From Ligula intestinalis (lineage: Eukaryota > Platyhelminthes > Cestoda > Diphyllobothriidea > Diphyllobothriidae): a stretch of 64,000 bases of DNA. The notes under the pieces are model-generated. The model did not search any database. It worked only from the letters and a program-made list of their open reading frames with translations, and had not been told where the DNA came from. The position numbers and the translations under genes are program-made. Each line of letters begins with the position of its first letter. Positions within the stretch are counted from its first letter, which is position 1. The stretch covers positions 12,908,958 through 12,972,957 of the forward strand of contig JAYGXS010000010.1 of assembly GCA_036362985.1 (NCBI GenBank), in the 5' to 3' direction. This document shows positions 46,200 to 57,736 of this stretch, piece after piece.

Positions 46200-47180
46200 T
46201 CGTTGACCTAAACGGCCTTGAAGGTAATGCTAAGGTCACACTAGCTCAAGCTCATTTTCGAAGGCTCTCAAAGAGACGCTGACTTCGTGTTCACGATTTG
46301 GCATCCTGAAATTCTGAGCCTGTGGAAGGCGGGAAATGGTCATTTTCGGCATTTATTTTTCCCATTTTTCATCCCATTCTAGCACTGCACCTTTTAAAGT
46401 CCTCTAATTATAAGTGTCTGCTGCGCTTACACGGAAGTATGTAAGTAAGTAAGAATTTATCGTGTACAATTGATGTGCCAGAGGGATTTAAACAATTAAA
46501 AACTATAAATCATACCAACAAATGATGTGTGCTGTCAGTTGCAAATAACTAAGGAGTCATTGTGTAAAAAAATTGCCTGAAGCATCTTAAAGAATTACCT
46601 TAACCGAGGGATGTCTAGGTTTTTGAGGGTTTAACGAGTCAAATACTTCTACCTCGGACGAATGGATTGCCGCAAACAGTCCAATGGTACAGTACCTGCT
46701 GAATGATAGGCTTTAGTCAAAAGAGAAGCTAACTGTCCGTCCGTTTTGGACAACAAAGTAGAGGCTTGATTGAATCTTTCAGAACAGACGAGAAGACTGT
46801 TGGTTGAAGAGAGCAATATGAATTATTTTCAGGGATGCAAAATACAGAAAAACACCATTTTTCCTGGAATCAGCCAATGTTCAGGATAGCAGCGGTACAA
46901 TGGTATTTAAAAACTCGAACCAAAGTGTACTATGCACTATGGAATGGTGCCAACCCAAATTTGTGTATACTAAAGCTCAGATTATATGTTCGAAATTCGA
47001 TGAACAAATAATGCCGGTAGCCGACCTTTCTCCTTATTTTACAGCAATAGCAGAAACATGGTCATTTTAGAGCAGAGATTGCGAAGCAGCATTATTCAGA
47101 TACCCATTCTCTGAGGAATGTGAGCATCCCGGTCATTTTGGCTAGCTCTCTTTCGAGTTTGAAGAGCAATTTCAAAATCT
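46200..47180. other. SPP upstream region
   Basis: Should contain the SPP promoter. No TATA-like element stands out, and no repeat was recognised apart from a short AAGTAAGTAAG run near 46440. Confidence 0.35.
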
Positions 47181-47181
47181 C

Positions 47182-47533
47182 TTATTGAGACAGAGCATTC
47201 AGCATAAGTGTCGCTTTACAAATCTCGTCACTAGATCGAAGTAAAGCAGTTTTTCTGGTTAAAGCGGACAAAAAACTAAGAAAAATATCAGCTTGGTCTG
47301 TACTGCCTAATATCTCACAAACGTCTTCAGTCTGCTTAATGGGGAATCGGATTCCTGTTGCGTATGCTGTTCTGCAAGTATGTGTATAGCAATTTGGGAT
47401 TGATAATTCGTTGGTGGAGCAAATCATTCTCGAAATTCCGTCCTCTTTTAAAAATAAATTTTTCACTTTGTTCCTCTGAACTTCATTTTGCTTGATGGTT
47501 GCGTTGTGGTTGGTTTCGAAAAACCCCTTCTAG
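47182..47533 (-). other. Unidentified 115-codon frame
   Basis: Open from a stop near 47534 to 47182, with a normal composition (NEVQRNKVKNLFLKEDG, CEILGSTDQADIFLSFLSAL). It lacks a convincing ATG start and splice sites. It may be a LINE or gene fragment; I cannot assign it. Confidence 0.25.
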
Positions 47534-47534
47534 A

Positions 47535-48145
47535 GCCATGCTCTCTGGTTTATTTCTCGTTAAGGATCTCTTGTTAGTCATTGAGGTCAGTTGAATATCT
47601 TAGGATTTTAACATGGACCGTGGCTCTGCATCAGCCGCAACAACCGCTCATTCAATAAACTTCAGTTCTTTGTGACATTCCCAAGAACAGGAGTCTATTT
47701 TTGATTGCCTAAATCTGATTTGAAGAAAGCGTCCTTGCCATATTTTTAACCAACCTGGTGATCCATCGGGTTTGATTTTTGAAAGAGGGAATTTCGAGAG
47801 TGATTTCTTTTAGCACTGAGTTATCAATCACAAATTGCTCTACCTAAACTTTAAATAGAGCCCACGCAGCATGAATCCGATTACAATTAGGTCCATTCTC
47901 TGACCGACTCTTTTCCCTTTGCTCGGTACATGTCGTATCCAGTAATTGGACCGTGATTGTACCATGTGTGCGGATGATATATTTATATTAAAGGTCATCA
48001 ACCATGGTGCCGACGAAGCCGAGTTCCTGAAAAATCTTCGTTGTTTAAACTAGTGGTCCCGCGGATCGTCCCAGGTGACTCGATCAAATCAATTCTGCTG
48101 CGTATGGAAAAGCAAAATCCAGTCCCCGGTTCGTGGGCTTATAAT
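47535..48145. other. no recognisable gene
   Basis: Unassigned spacer before the CR1 fragment. Confidence 0.3.
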
Positions 48146-48173
48146 ATTAACGAAATGGGACTCGAGAAGTAGA

Positions 48174-48466
48174 AATATCGGAGGGTTTTGGCTTTCGGGT
48201 GACAGATAAACTAAAACTTTCGATACTATGTTGCAAAGCGGCGAAAGCTGTGCCCGCAATGTTGCACGCCATTAAGCGGGCAATTACCGTTTCCGACAAA
48301 GATTGCTTTTCGAAAATATTTGGTACTATCATATGGTCACATCTTGAATGGGTGATGCAGGCCTGGAGACCGCGTACAATACAGGATTTCAACCTTCTTA
48401 AAAGGCTGCTGCGACATGCAACCAAATATTCAAGACGTCAGTGTGCACAGCCTTATAAGATCCGCT
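48174..48466 (+). mobile_element. CR1-like LINE, RT C-terminal fragment
   Basis: Reads GFGFRVTDKLKLSILCCKAA, then RAITVSDKDCFSKIFGTIIW and SHLEWVMQAWRPRTIQDFN, LLKRLLRHATK. This is the post-catalytic thumb/connection region of CR1/Jockey-group reverse transcriptases (usual form PHLEYCIQAW.P...KD...LE..QRRATK). A 5'-truncated copy, open for 89 codons. Confidence 0.75.
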
Positions 48467-48759
48467 AAAATAACCTTAATACCTATTTTTTGAGTTGTGT
48501 GTAGTTAAGCGGAGACCTTATGCATCCTTTTGGTATCGTGTGTGGCTTGGACGGTGCCTTCATCCGTGATGATTTTCCAACTTGCCACTACACACTTTCT
48601 TCGAGAACATCCCTTAAAACCACATACGCCCCGAGCAAAAGCGGATATGGGAATTTATTTAAGTACCAACTGGGTCATGGCCCACACACTAGCCTACCCA
48701 AGGGATTTTAGTGTCCCAATCAGTGGATACATTCACACACTGTTAGAAGCCAGCGTAAA

Positions 48760-49060
48760 CGAGTCGCTCACATGTCACACTATCGATTCAACGACAATGC
48801 ACGTACTGATGACGCGCAAGTTGCAGCCAGGCTAAAGAGTCTAACACGCCTGTTGGATTAGCAAGAAAGCCAATCGAGTCGCTACTTGCTTAAGGACACT
48901 AACTGACAAGTCCAATCTTATTCATTTTTGTAAGGTTTTGCTTGCCTTTATACAAGCTGTACAAATAGACCTCCTTTATTACATCCTTGTTGTTGTCTTC
49001 GCATCTGGGGATTCGAGTTAGGCATAGTTGGACGGCGAATATCTAGGCTTATAGCAATTT
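48760..49060 (+). repeat. Family C copy 2
   Basis: Shares TTACATCCTTGTTGTTG, CTGGGGATTCGAG and GGCATAGTTGGACGG with the copy ending at 38790. Its 5' half is more diverged. Confidence 0.45.
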
Positions 49061-49084
49061 TATAACAAACTGTCAACTCAGAGC

Positions 49085-50790
49085 TCAATTTGTCTATCTC
49101 CATGGAGCAATTGCTGACTATCCTGTCACAACACCAAATTCAGTCGAGGCGGCTTACCTCAAGATGATGGAATCCATGCTGCAGAAATTCAGCTGGCATT
49201 TTCCTGAACGAGAATCCCTGTGGAAGTGTTCCACGTCAGCGGACGCAGTTGCTGCTTATATCATCGAGTTTACTTACGACCACGATTCCGGCGTGACATC
49301 TGACGTTTGGTTTAAACGTTGAGAATGCATTTTCCAAAGCTGATGATCGTTCGAAAGTGAGCCTTCTATTACAAAATAGGACATCAGAAACCGCGAGCGG
49401 TTCCCGGACATGGTTTTGGCGTAAATCCCTCCTGATTTCATCTTCGATTAAACTGGTGAACAACTTTCAGTGACTTTCGGGGAGAAGTCATCACTGGTTG
49501 ATACATCTCCGTCTCAAATCGAGATAGACGAAGAATCCGGCGATCTCAGTAGCAGACTCGTATCTGCTACTGATATTTGACTAGGTCTCTGATTATGAAT
49601 CCGCGGTGGATCTCAAAACGTCAGGCAAATAAAGGTATTGTCCAAGTGAGCGAGTAGTCTTTTTCTCGATCCTGGGATCTTCTAACCATGGACATCCATC
49701 GTGCTTTGTTCCAATTCACCCGTTTTCCATTTGGGTTTAAAATTGCTCCCACCATCTTTCAGCAAACCATGGAGACCACGCTGACGGGCGCCGAAGGAGT
49801 CGCTGTCTATCTGGATGATATCATTGTCACTGGTTCAAATCGAAATTGACTTTTGCAACGCTTAGAGAAAATGCTCAAACGGATTCAGGACTATGTTATC
49901 CGTCTTCATCTGGAGAAGCGCAATTCTTCCATAGTTTCTGTGAATAACCTCTATTTCACAATCGACCAAGTTGCTCGTCGGCCAGATCCAGTTAACACGG
50001 ATGCCATTAAGCCACGCCAACGAAGACCACATTCAAAGCATTGCCTGCTCCACAAACCTCATGATCCAAGGTCCACATGGATTATGCTGGACCGCTTAGT
50101 GGCCAAAACCTCCTTAATAATAAGGTTTATTTGCAAAGCACATCTTCGGCGCCATCACTGTTGACGCCTATAGCGAACGGCTGGAAGTTATTCTTATTTA
50201 GCGTACGACAGCCGTAGCGACAATCCATAGTCCTCCGCAACTGTTCAGCAAATTTGGGTGTTCTGAGACTTTTATGAGCAATAATTTAGGCCAGTTCTCA
50301 TAAACAGCCTTTGCCCGATTCTGCAAGCACTCGGGAAGTAATCATATACGCCCATACCATGTCACTCTCAGTTTTCCGGATAGGCTGAGTGATTTGTCAA
50401 CAATAGCAAGTGGGCTCTCTAGAAGTCGAAAGGGAGGGGACGACGGAAGATGTTCTTAAACTATTCCTGCTGAATTTTCGGGTAACCACAAACCCTAATT
50501 CTCCTAACGGTGTCTCTCCTGCAGATGCTTTGACGCAGAGAAAGCTTCGTATACCATTCGACGCACTTCATCCACTGTCATCTGTCGGTTTTGGGGATGG
50601 ACGAGTCTATTTGATGTCAATGGAGTGGCGATTTAACCGATGCTAAGGAGCTAAGTAACAATTGTTCCATCCGAGCGAGGTGCTGCTGAGAAAGGATTAC
50701 AGGAACAATCAGGAGGTTTAGACGTGTTTTATCGAAAGTAAGGTGACCTCATCTACGAGATTTAAGTTGGCTCAGAAATTTGGGTGCGCC
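49085..50790 (+). mobile_element. Ty3/gypsy LTR retrotransposon remnant
   Basis: A gag-like region at 49200-49500 reads AAYIIEFTYDHDSGVTSDVWFKR and ends TGEQLSVTFGEKSSL. After an interrupting PLE tail, reverse transcriptase resumes at 49690: MDIHRALFQFTRFPFGFKIA, then GVAVYLDDIIVTGSN (catalytic YLDD) and RRPDPVNTDAIK. It then jumps to integrase pieces (KAHLRRHH near 50140, EGTTEDVLKLFLLNFRVT and NGVSPADAL near 50440). Protease, the RT N-terminus, RNase H and most of integrase are missing. Multiple stops; inactive. No LTR was located. Confidence 0.85.
49565..49665 (+). mobile_element. Penelope-like 3' tail nested in the gypsy remnant
   Basis: TCTCTGATTATGAATCCGC followed by CAAAACGTCAGGCAAATAAA and GTCCAAGTGAGCGAG matches the other PLE tails. 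The GAAAC box has become AAAAC, so any ribozyme function is lost. Confidence 0.7.
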
Positions 50791-51290
50791 ACGCCAATCA
50801 GCTGAGATGGTCTACATGTACTGATGCGACACATTCAAGCCTAAGTTTATCACTTGAACTGTTAGTGGACACATTAGATTTACGAAGACCAAGACAAGAA
50901 CCCTCAATTCTAGCGACAAGCTGATCTTCTTCAGCCTCTATAAAATCGGGCCGAAAGAGAAGCAAATGGTTCCTGCATAGGTGAATCCGCGCCTTAAATC
51001 TTACAACTCGGCTCAAAGGGGAAAGAAGAGTTTTTGGCAACGGTGTTTGAACATTTGAAGGTAGACTTGATGAAACTCGACTTGCTGGTCATATATTTGG
51101 TAGAGGTCAGTGATCGGTATAATGTACTCATAACGCTTTGTAGCATTTGCATGCTTTGTCAGAATTTATCTGTTAATAGGGGGTTCCAAACGCTCTGACT
51201 ACCTCTTTTCTATACCTGATTAAAACCACCTGTATAAGCCTCTGAAGTGCTTCGAAGATTTGGCAATGTCATTATGACCTCCCTTGAAAT
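50791..51290. other. no recognisable gene
   Basis: Unassigned spacer. The 80-codon minus-strand frame at 50798-51040 has no recognisable domain. Confidence 0.3.
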
Positions 51291-51296
51291 CAATTG

Positions 51297-51388
51297 CTCC
51301 TCCTAGCTTAGTTGGCAGAGCGCTCATTGTACTCAAGTTTTCCTTTGTTGACTTGGATTCGAATCCCACCGAGACCACAACCTTTTTC
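51297..51388 (+). repeat. tRNA-like SINE head with split Pol III promoter
   Basis: Box A TAGCTTAGTTGG at 51304-51315 and box B (G)GATTCGAATCC at 51355-51366 are 39 nt apart, followed by CACCG and a T5 run at 51383-51387. A D-stem (GCTT/GAGC) can form, but the anticodon stem and acceptor stem do not. It is a tRNA-derived repeat or pseudo-tRNA, not a functional tRNA. Confidence 0.6.
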
Positions 51389-51523
51389 ATGGTTGGGTCA
51401 ATTAAAATGAGTATCGATTTCGTTTGTGTGCTTCTAGTTTATATTTTTTTCTTGTCAGTACCTATATTTGAAGTCCAGTGTGGAGAAACATTGACCTCCG
51501 GCTAGAACGTCTATGGTTATATC

Positions 51524-51780
51524 GGTGCGTGGTTTGCGAAACGAGCTTCTAGCAGTTACTGCGTTTAAACGTTTGTAATCTGCGCAAAAAAGCAAATGGC
51601 CGTGATTCTGCAGTTTTAGCGTAACCAGTGCTGTCCACGGTGCATGGGTGGGTCTAATTATCTATGCGTCCCACATCTTATTTAAGAGCTCGTTAACTTT
51701 AGACCGCAAGCGAGTTGCTTTTTGTCTTGAGAGTTTTTAAACGAACTTTGGCCTACTCGTCTTGAGGGCGTGGTAGATGA
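51524..51780 (-). mobile_element. Ty3/gypsy reverse transcriptase fragment
   Basis: The minus strand reads SKVNELLNKMWDA, stop, IIRPTHAPWTALVTLKL, then GHLLFCADYKRLNAVTA. This is the N-terminal RT block of gypsy elements (usual form IIRPS.SPW.SPVV.VKKKDG..RFCVDYR.LN..T). It lies in the opposite orientation to the gypsy remnant at 49-50.8 kb, so it is a separate insertion. Confidence 0.75.
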
Positions 51781-52235
51781 AGGCAGTGAGACTGATGTTA
51801 CTTTCGACCGCTGCTAATGTATAGTGAAAGGGCAGAAGTAATGACCGAAGGTTCGATCTTGGGTTCGCCAGAACATTCATACGTGAACTGAGCCTAGCCT
51901 AAATATAAATGGACAGTCGTTTGGGCGTAGGTTGACGGTAACCGCGATTGTCGTTGGTCAAGTATTTGAGTATAATATTAAGAAGTATTTGAAGGGCAGT
52001 TACTTCGGCCAAAACTTAACGATCTTTGTCTGATGTCAACAGGACCGTTATAGTTAGCTATATTAGGTAAGCATGATCGAATCATAGAGCAAATTCACAA
52101 TAAAGTGCATTTTAAAGAAAACCTTCCTCCTGTGATTAGGTGTGCCATGAAATTAACCAACATTTAGATGAACGAAAATAAGTGACTTGACTAGAGATCA
52201 TGCAGTACGGGTTCGTCTTCCAAAATAAGATTAGT
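51781..52235. other. no recognisable gene
   Basis: Unassigned; perhaps more of the decayed gypsy copy. Confidence 0.3.
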
Positions 52236-52239
52236 ATAG

Positions 52240-52545
52240 AAGGATGGATCACACAAAGAGGTCTGACCAATAATCTCCCTGTGGCTGATTCATGCACGAC
52301 CGCGCTGTAGACGCTCTGATGACTCCCGTGCTCTCACGCTTCGGACGGCGCAATCATGGGTGGCCGTACACTCATCCGACCGTCAATCTTCTCGAACCTA
52401 TTCTCCACTAAATCTGTGCAGAACCTACTATTCCTCCCATCTGGCGTTCCACTTCTCCTCTTTTACTACTCGGAACCGGGCCTGAAGGTCGCAGTGGCCA
52501 GGGTTTTCCCAAATATTTTGAGCCGCCGCGATATTTAATCTTCCT
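52240..52545 (+). repeat. Family A copy 8
   Basis: CTGACCAATAATCTCCCTG, CTCACGCTTCGGACGG, CTGTGCAGAACCTACTATTC and GGAACCGGGCCTGAAGGTCG. Confidence 0.6.
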
Positions 52546-53495
52546 TGGTTAGCCTATCAGAAGCAAGTGAAGGATTTGACATCCTTACAAGTAGGGAACG
52601 TGCCCACATCTCCGCGCCAGTTGAGACGAGTCTGGTAACCCTTAATGGATTATCTCATTGCGGGAAGCTAAACATGTTTTGTTCTCCAAAGATCATGTGT
52701 TTCCCTGGCTATCTACTAACGGGAGCATACGCACCAATATTTGTTCGTGGGGAGTCCAAATATATTCCTCTTCTCCACAGTTGGCTACTAGTGGCTCCGT
52801 CGAATAACTCTTTCAAATGAGACTGCGTACTGATAATGGTTATCTGTCGCAAAGATGCAGCCAGCATCTATCACACTTCGCATTGTACGAGCAGCAAAAG
52901 AAGAAGCGCATAGATCAATCCGGCAAGCCGGATTGAGAACAGGCATCGCGTCTTGTTTTTCTGCCACTTTCTAGCACATCCAGGCGGTTACATATTAACA
53001 ACTAGATGATTCATGTTGCCTGCACAAACACACGGGACTGACTTGGCCACTTCCAACTTCTTTGCAGAGAGCAGTTAGCCAAACTTCAGACACTAACCGG
53101 AAAGACTGTCAGAAGGTTGCGAAGTCAAAAAACAGCAGGTTTCCAAAATCAGAAGTCAGGGAAGACTGATGGCATTGGACAGTGTGTACTGGGAGAAAAG
53201 GCTTTACTGAAAGATGTTGCTCGCAGTTTCTTTAGGATAGTTAGTGTGTGCGCGTGCACACGGGATTTCATGATCCTATGCCTTCCTTTGTTGCCTGCAG
53301 CAAATCAGAAAATGATGCACGTTGATTGGCCTCCAGCTTTCATGAGGCAGCGAACTGACCAGGAGCGTGAGGCGAGCAAGAAGACAACGCGGCGTCCCTG
53401 CAGCAGATCGACCAGTAGCGCATGGCAGAAAAGAGCGCGCGGTATTGGCCAGACTGAACTGCTGGTAAGTACGCATGCACTATTGTCTGCCTATC
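52546..53495. other. no recognisable gene
   Basis: A 130-codon plus-strand frame at 53117-53509 has no domain and runs into a family A copy; not called. Confidence 0.3.
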
Positions 53496-53499
53496 TCAG

Positions 53500-53745
53500 T
53501 AAAGTCTGACCAATCACCTTTAAGGCTGACTAGCACAGGATCCCGCTCTGATGACTCCCACGCTCACGCACTTCGGATGCGTGATCGGATGCACGCTTAT
53601 CCCACATATTCTCCGCTAACTCTGTACTTTATCTACTATTCCTTCTACTTGGCGCCCCACTTCTGCTCCTCTCCCACGGAACCGAGCCTAACGATCGCAG
53701 TGGCAAGAGTTACCTCTTTCAACTTACGCCACTGATATTATCACT
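53500..53745 (+). repeat. Family A copy 9
   Basis: TCTGACCAATCACCTTTAAG, CTCACGCACTTCGGATG, ATCTACTATTCCTTCTAC and GGAACCGAGCCTAACGATCG. Confidence 0.6.
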
Positions 53746-53774
53746 ATTTGTTAGACTCTGCATACTTTTGCCAC

Positions 53775-54220
53775 CATGTAGTGGTCGCGTCTGTCCGACG
53801 CCTTCCTAGCTCTTGACTCCCCAGAAGAGGTCACTCAGAGCATAGGACCTCGCGCGAAAGTAGTGTTCGCACGTGCCTCATGCCTATGCGCAAACGGACG
53901 CGCACCCAGGCTAGCCGGCCTTCGCCCATCTCAAGGTAACGCTACGACTCTAGTCTACACATCAGCCGCGTGATTGGCCGCCGTAATAAAGCATGCACCG
54001 GCGATTCTTGATGCTCTTGTCACTCTGGAATTGACGCCCTGGCAGCCGGACTGCAGTCAGCCGAGATTCAAAACTCTTTCCATCTATTCTCCTATCCTTC
54101 TGCAGAATACACTATTCCTAACAATCTGGCTTTCCCACCGTCTGCTCTCCTGACCTAAAGTAACCATGGTCCTGGAAGATCGCAGCCGTTAGGGTTGAAT
54201 CTCACTAGGCTTCTCATCTG
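53775..54220 (+). repeat. Family A copy 10
   Basis: Close relative of the copy at 27590-27930 (GATTGGCCGCCGTAATAAAG, CTTCTGCAGAATACACTATT, CCGTTAGGGTT). Confidence 0.65.
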
Positions 54221-54496
54221 TCGATAATCATGCCCAAATTTATTTGCCTGGCTAATAGGACACCATTCCCGGAATATTGACCACCAATCCATTCTACTTC
54301 AAACCCACTCACGAAAGGATGGAAAACGAGAACCATATAGTTTGGAGAATTTTTACATACATTGAGAACATTCTCTTTTCTCCGCCAAAAGAATCGTCTC
54401 AAATATTGAGGCTGCGGTCGGCTCAACGGAGTGCAGCATCAATTATTTGTTATTTTTTCAGTCATTTTTGACTGGGTTCTTCACAGCAGACTTCTC

Positions 54497-56109
54497 CTAA
54501 TACTCCTCCTCGCCCTCACCCTCGCCAGCCACAGTGTCGGCACCAACTTCTTCATAGTCCTTCTCCAGGGCAGCCAAGTCTTCACGAGCTTCAGCGAATT
54601 CGCCCTCCTCCATGCCCTCACCAACATACCAGTGTACAAAGCAACGCTTGGAGTACATCAGATCAAACTTGTGATCCAGACGAGCCCAGGCCTCGTTGAT
54701 GGATGTGGAGCTGCTGAGCATGCAGAGGGCCCGCTGTACTTTGGCCAAATCACCACCGGGTACAACGGTAGGTGGTTGGTAGTTGATGCCAATCTTGAAG
54801 CCGGTGGGGCACCAGTCCACAAACTGGATCGTCCTCTTGGTCTTGATGGTGGCAACGGCAGAATTGACCTCTTTAGGCGCCACATCGCCTCGATAGAGCA
54901 GACAACAGGACATGTACCTTCCGTGGCGAGGGTCACATTTAACCATCTGGTTGGCGGGCTCGAAGCAGGCATTTGTGAGGTCGCCCACACTCAGCGTCTC
55001 GTGGTAAGCCTTCTCAGCAGATATCATTGGTGCATACGTGCACAGGGGGAAGTGTATCCTCGGATAGGGCACCAAATTGGTCTGAAATTCAGTGAGATCC
55101 ACATTGAGAGCGCCATCAAAACGAAGTGAGGCGGTTATTGAGCTGACAACTTGAGCCACCAGTCGGTTCAGATTCGTGTAAGTGGGCCTCTCAATGTCCA
55201 GATTGCGTCTATAAAAGCAAAACACAGCGTATCTCAGTCAAAACTAGCAAGCGCGGAAGATTATGTTGCGTTAGAGGCCTGAAACTCACCGACAGATGTC
55301 ATAAACTGCTTCGTTGTCAGTCAAGAAACAGCAGTCTGAGTGCTCCAGAGTGGTGTGCGTGCAGAGAATGGAGTTGTACGGTTCCACAACGGCTGTAGAG
55401 ATCTGGGGAGCCGGATAAACGCAAAACTCAATCTTCGATTTCTTTCCGTAATCTATGCTTAGACGTTCCATGAGGAGAGAAGTGAATCCTGACCCGGTTC
55501 CACCTCCAAAGGAGTGGAAGATGAAGAAGCCCTGCAGACCGGTACATTGATCAGCCATCTTACGAATGCGATCCAGCACCAGGTCAATGATCTCCTTTCC
55601 CACAGTGTAGTGTCCTCGGGCATAGTTGTTGGCGGCGTCTTCCTTACCGCTGATGAGCTGTTCGGGATGGAAGAGCTGGCGATAGGTTCCCGTTCGTACC
55701 TCATCTAGAAGGAAAGACGAAAAATAAGTTCACTGGACAGATAACTGATAAACTGCCCCCCTCAGCGCTGGCAGGAAATTGCAGCGAACTCACCAATCAC
55801 TGTGGGCTCTAGGTCTACAAAACAGACCCTGGGTACGTATTTTCCCGCGCCGGTTTCGCTGAAGAATGTCTGGAAAGAGTCATCGCCCCCACCTACAGTT
55901 TTATCACTTGGCATGTGTCCATCGGGCTGGATGCCATGTTCGAGACAATAGAGTTCCCAGCAGGCATTTGCGATTTGAACACCACCCTGGCCGAGGTGCA
56001 CACTCAGGCATTCACGCTAAAAAAGCAGAGAGGAGGCATATAAAATAAGCCAAAAACTAAGAGCTAACACCCTGACAACAATGCCCGGCGCTTCCTACAG
56101 ACGCACCAT
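54497..56109 (-). CDS. TUBA: Alpha-tubulin, 4 exons, 450 aa
   Basis: GTP-binding alpha subunit of microtubules. Exons on the minus strand: 56109-56107 (the ATG alone), 56016-55794, 55704-55290 and 55208-54497. Introns of 90, 89 and 81 nt have GT-AG borders, and the phases join to 1353 nt, 450 residues plus stop, the normal alpha-tubulin length. Visible landmarks are [19 protein letters not shown] at the start, the acetylation-loop lysine in [12 protein letters not shown], the tubulin signature FGGGTGSG, and an acidic tail ending EEEY, so the terminal tyrosine for detyrosination is present. The ATG is followed at once by GTGCGT, the classic tubulin intron position. A TATA box lies about 45 nt upstream. 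No lesions; expected to be functional. Confidence 0.97.
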
Positions 56110-56153
56110 TCTGAGAGGCTGCCGGCTCCACTGTGGTTGCTAGCCCAGCAACG

Positions 56154-56162
56154 CCTTATATA
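56154..56162 (-). promoter_or_regulatory. TATA box of the alpha-tubulin gene
   Basis: The minus strand reads TATATAAGG, starting 53 nt before the ATG. This predicts transcription starting near 56130 and a 5' leader of about 20 nt. Confidence 0.7.
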
Positions 56163-56169
56163 GAAGTTT

Positions 56170-56457
56170 AAATCAGCAACATGCATATATTGATCACAAC
56201 CACGTGGATGCGCCGTCGACTGCACCAATTAATTGATTGGACGGCATGGGCCCTGTCCAAGTGGGCCCAGCAACGGGCCCAGTTACGGGAAATTCAGAAA
56301 GAAGGGAATCAACATGTTGAAATGAGGGGCCCAGTAACTCGGTCCTTAGAAAAAAATGCAAAATTGGGAACCCGCGTGAGAGGAGGGGGTTTAACTGATA
56401 GACTTCTGATAGACTGCAGTTAGTCGGCTAGTCTGGTCAAATACGCTCCGGGCACTT
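56170..56457. other. GGGCCC-rich segment upstream of tubulin
   Basis: Four GGGCCC palindromes lie within about 90 nt (56248-56332), three of them followed by AG. Possible promoter element; no factor can be named. Confidence 0.35.
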
Positions 56458-57221
56458 GTTCTGACCTAGTTTTCATCTGCAAATGTTAGCCAAGTAAAAA
56501 AGAGCAGAATCGTTGTTTTGATTTATTTGCAACCAGTTCTTGGTCGTACGGTAAGGGCCTGAAATCAGAGGCTGCATTGCGAAATAAGATGATTGGTGTA
56601 CAGCACTGTCCCAAATATTTGTGTGGTATACTTTCTTAGACGTATGCGAAATGTGCGACTTTTGGACGTACAACTAACAAAGTCTACTTTATGCACTCAC
56701 TACGGCCTTAATATACTTCGATTTCATTTAAAAATGATATGTAATTTACCCTAGCCTGCATTGTAATATAAAGTACATGCAATAATCCACCGTGCGTACT
56801 ATGCGTACATTTACGCCTACTATCCGCCGTTTTGTGCCCGCACGCGTCTTCAGCGCATTTTTTATATGAGACGCTGGATGATATGCTATTTTTGCTTAAA
56901 TAGATTGTACGACAGAGTTTCGTTACAACCCCTTCTCCCCCAGGCAGACGAAAATCAAAAATAAGTTAACAGAGTAAGGGTTCTGACCTACTTTTCCTCC
57001 ACAATCTTGCTAAAAATGTAGGCCAATTAAAAACAGCTTTACGGTAAAGATCTGAAATCAGAGGTTTTGTTGAGAGATGTTACGTTTGATGTACAGTAAT
57101 TTCGCAGATAGTTGCGTGGCATAATTCTTAGATGTTCGTGAAATGTGTGATTGTTGGATGGACAACTAACAAAGCCTACTTTATACATTAAAGGGCGTCC
57201 TTAATATATTTCAATTGCATT
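56458..57221 (+). repeat. Diverged direct repeat upstream of tubulin
   Basis: 56458-56731 and 56981-57221 share TCTGACCTA, TGAAATCAGAGG, GATGTACAG-like, CGAAATGTGCGA (GTGAAATGTGTGA) and ACAACTAACAAAG.CTACTTT in the same order, offset by roughly 500 nt. Confidence 0.6.
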
Positions 57222-57736
57222 ACGTAGCGTGGTATTTTGTTGCGAAAACATAAGAGTATGTTAACAATTTCTAGGCTTCCGTCCTGTACCCCACCACGTG
57301 TATGACAAAATACATGTATGGTGATCGGATCCCACTTCGGCCAGAGGTGTCCTAAAGTCTGCACTTTGGAATAACAGGCTATTGGGAATATGGACAGATT
57401 TTTTCGCTTTCTAGTCATTACCTTAAATTCCAATTATCGGCACGGCCGACCGGAGGTGGAGTTGCGGATCGCCTCCGATTGAAAATAAAACCAGGAAGGG
57501 TTAGGCCAATACCCTGCCGCATATTCGGGCGGGACTAGAATGGTCCAGACTACAACTCATGTAGGATGTGCCTTTGTCTCCTAGTCTTAGATCAGCTCAT
57601 ACAACTCGAAACCCAAAGTCCCCCTCCTCATGGTCGACATTTTGATGACTAAATTCGGGACTTATCAGTCCGGTTTACTTAGACGTGTTAGTAAATGCGT
57701 CTATATAAGCGAACATGCGTGTCCCAGGAAGCAATT

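Noticed and set aside
51297..51375. Functional tRNA gene
   Set aside because: The acceptor and anticodon stems do not pair; only the promoter boxes and a D-stem survive.
53117..53509. 130-codon plus-strand open frame
   Set aside because: Low-information composition and its end lies near a family A repeat; likely chance.
53990..54200. Telomere-like GTTAGGGTTAA at the ends of several short repeats
   Set aside because: Only one and a half units, always at the same place in family A, so it is part of that repeat and not interstitial telomere.
54431..55129. 232-codon plus-strand frame across alpha-tubulin
   Set aside because: Antisense shadow of the conserved tubulin exon, caused by its codon bias.
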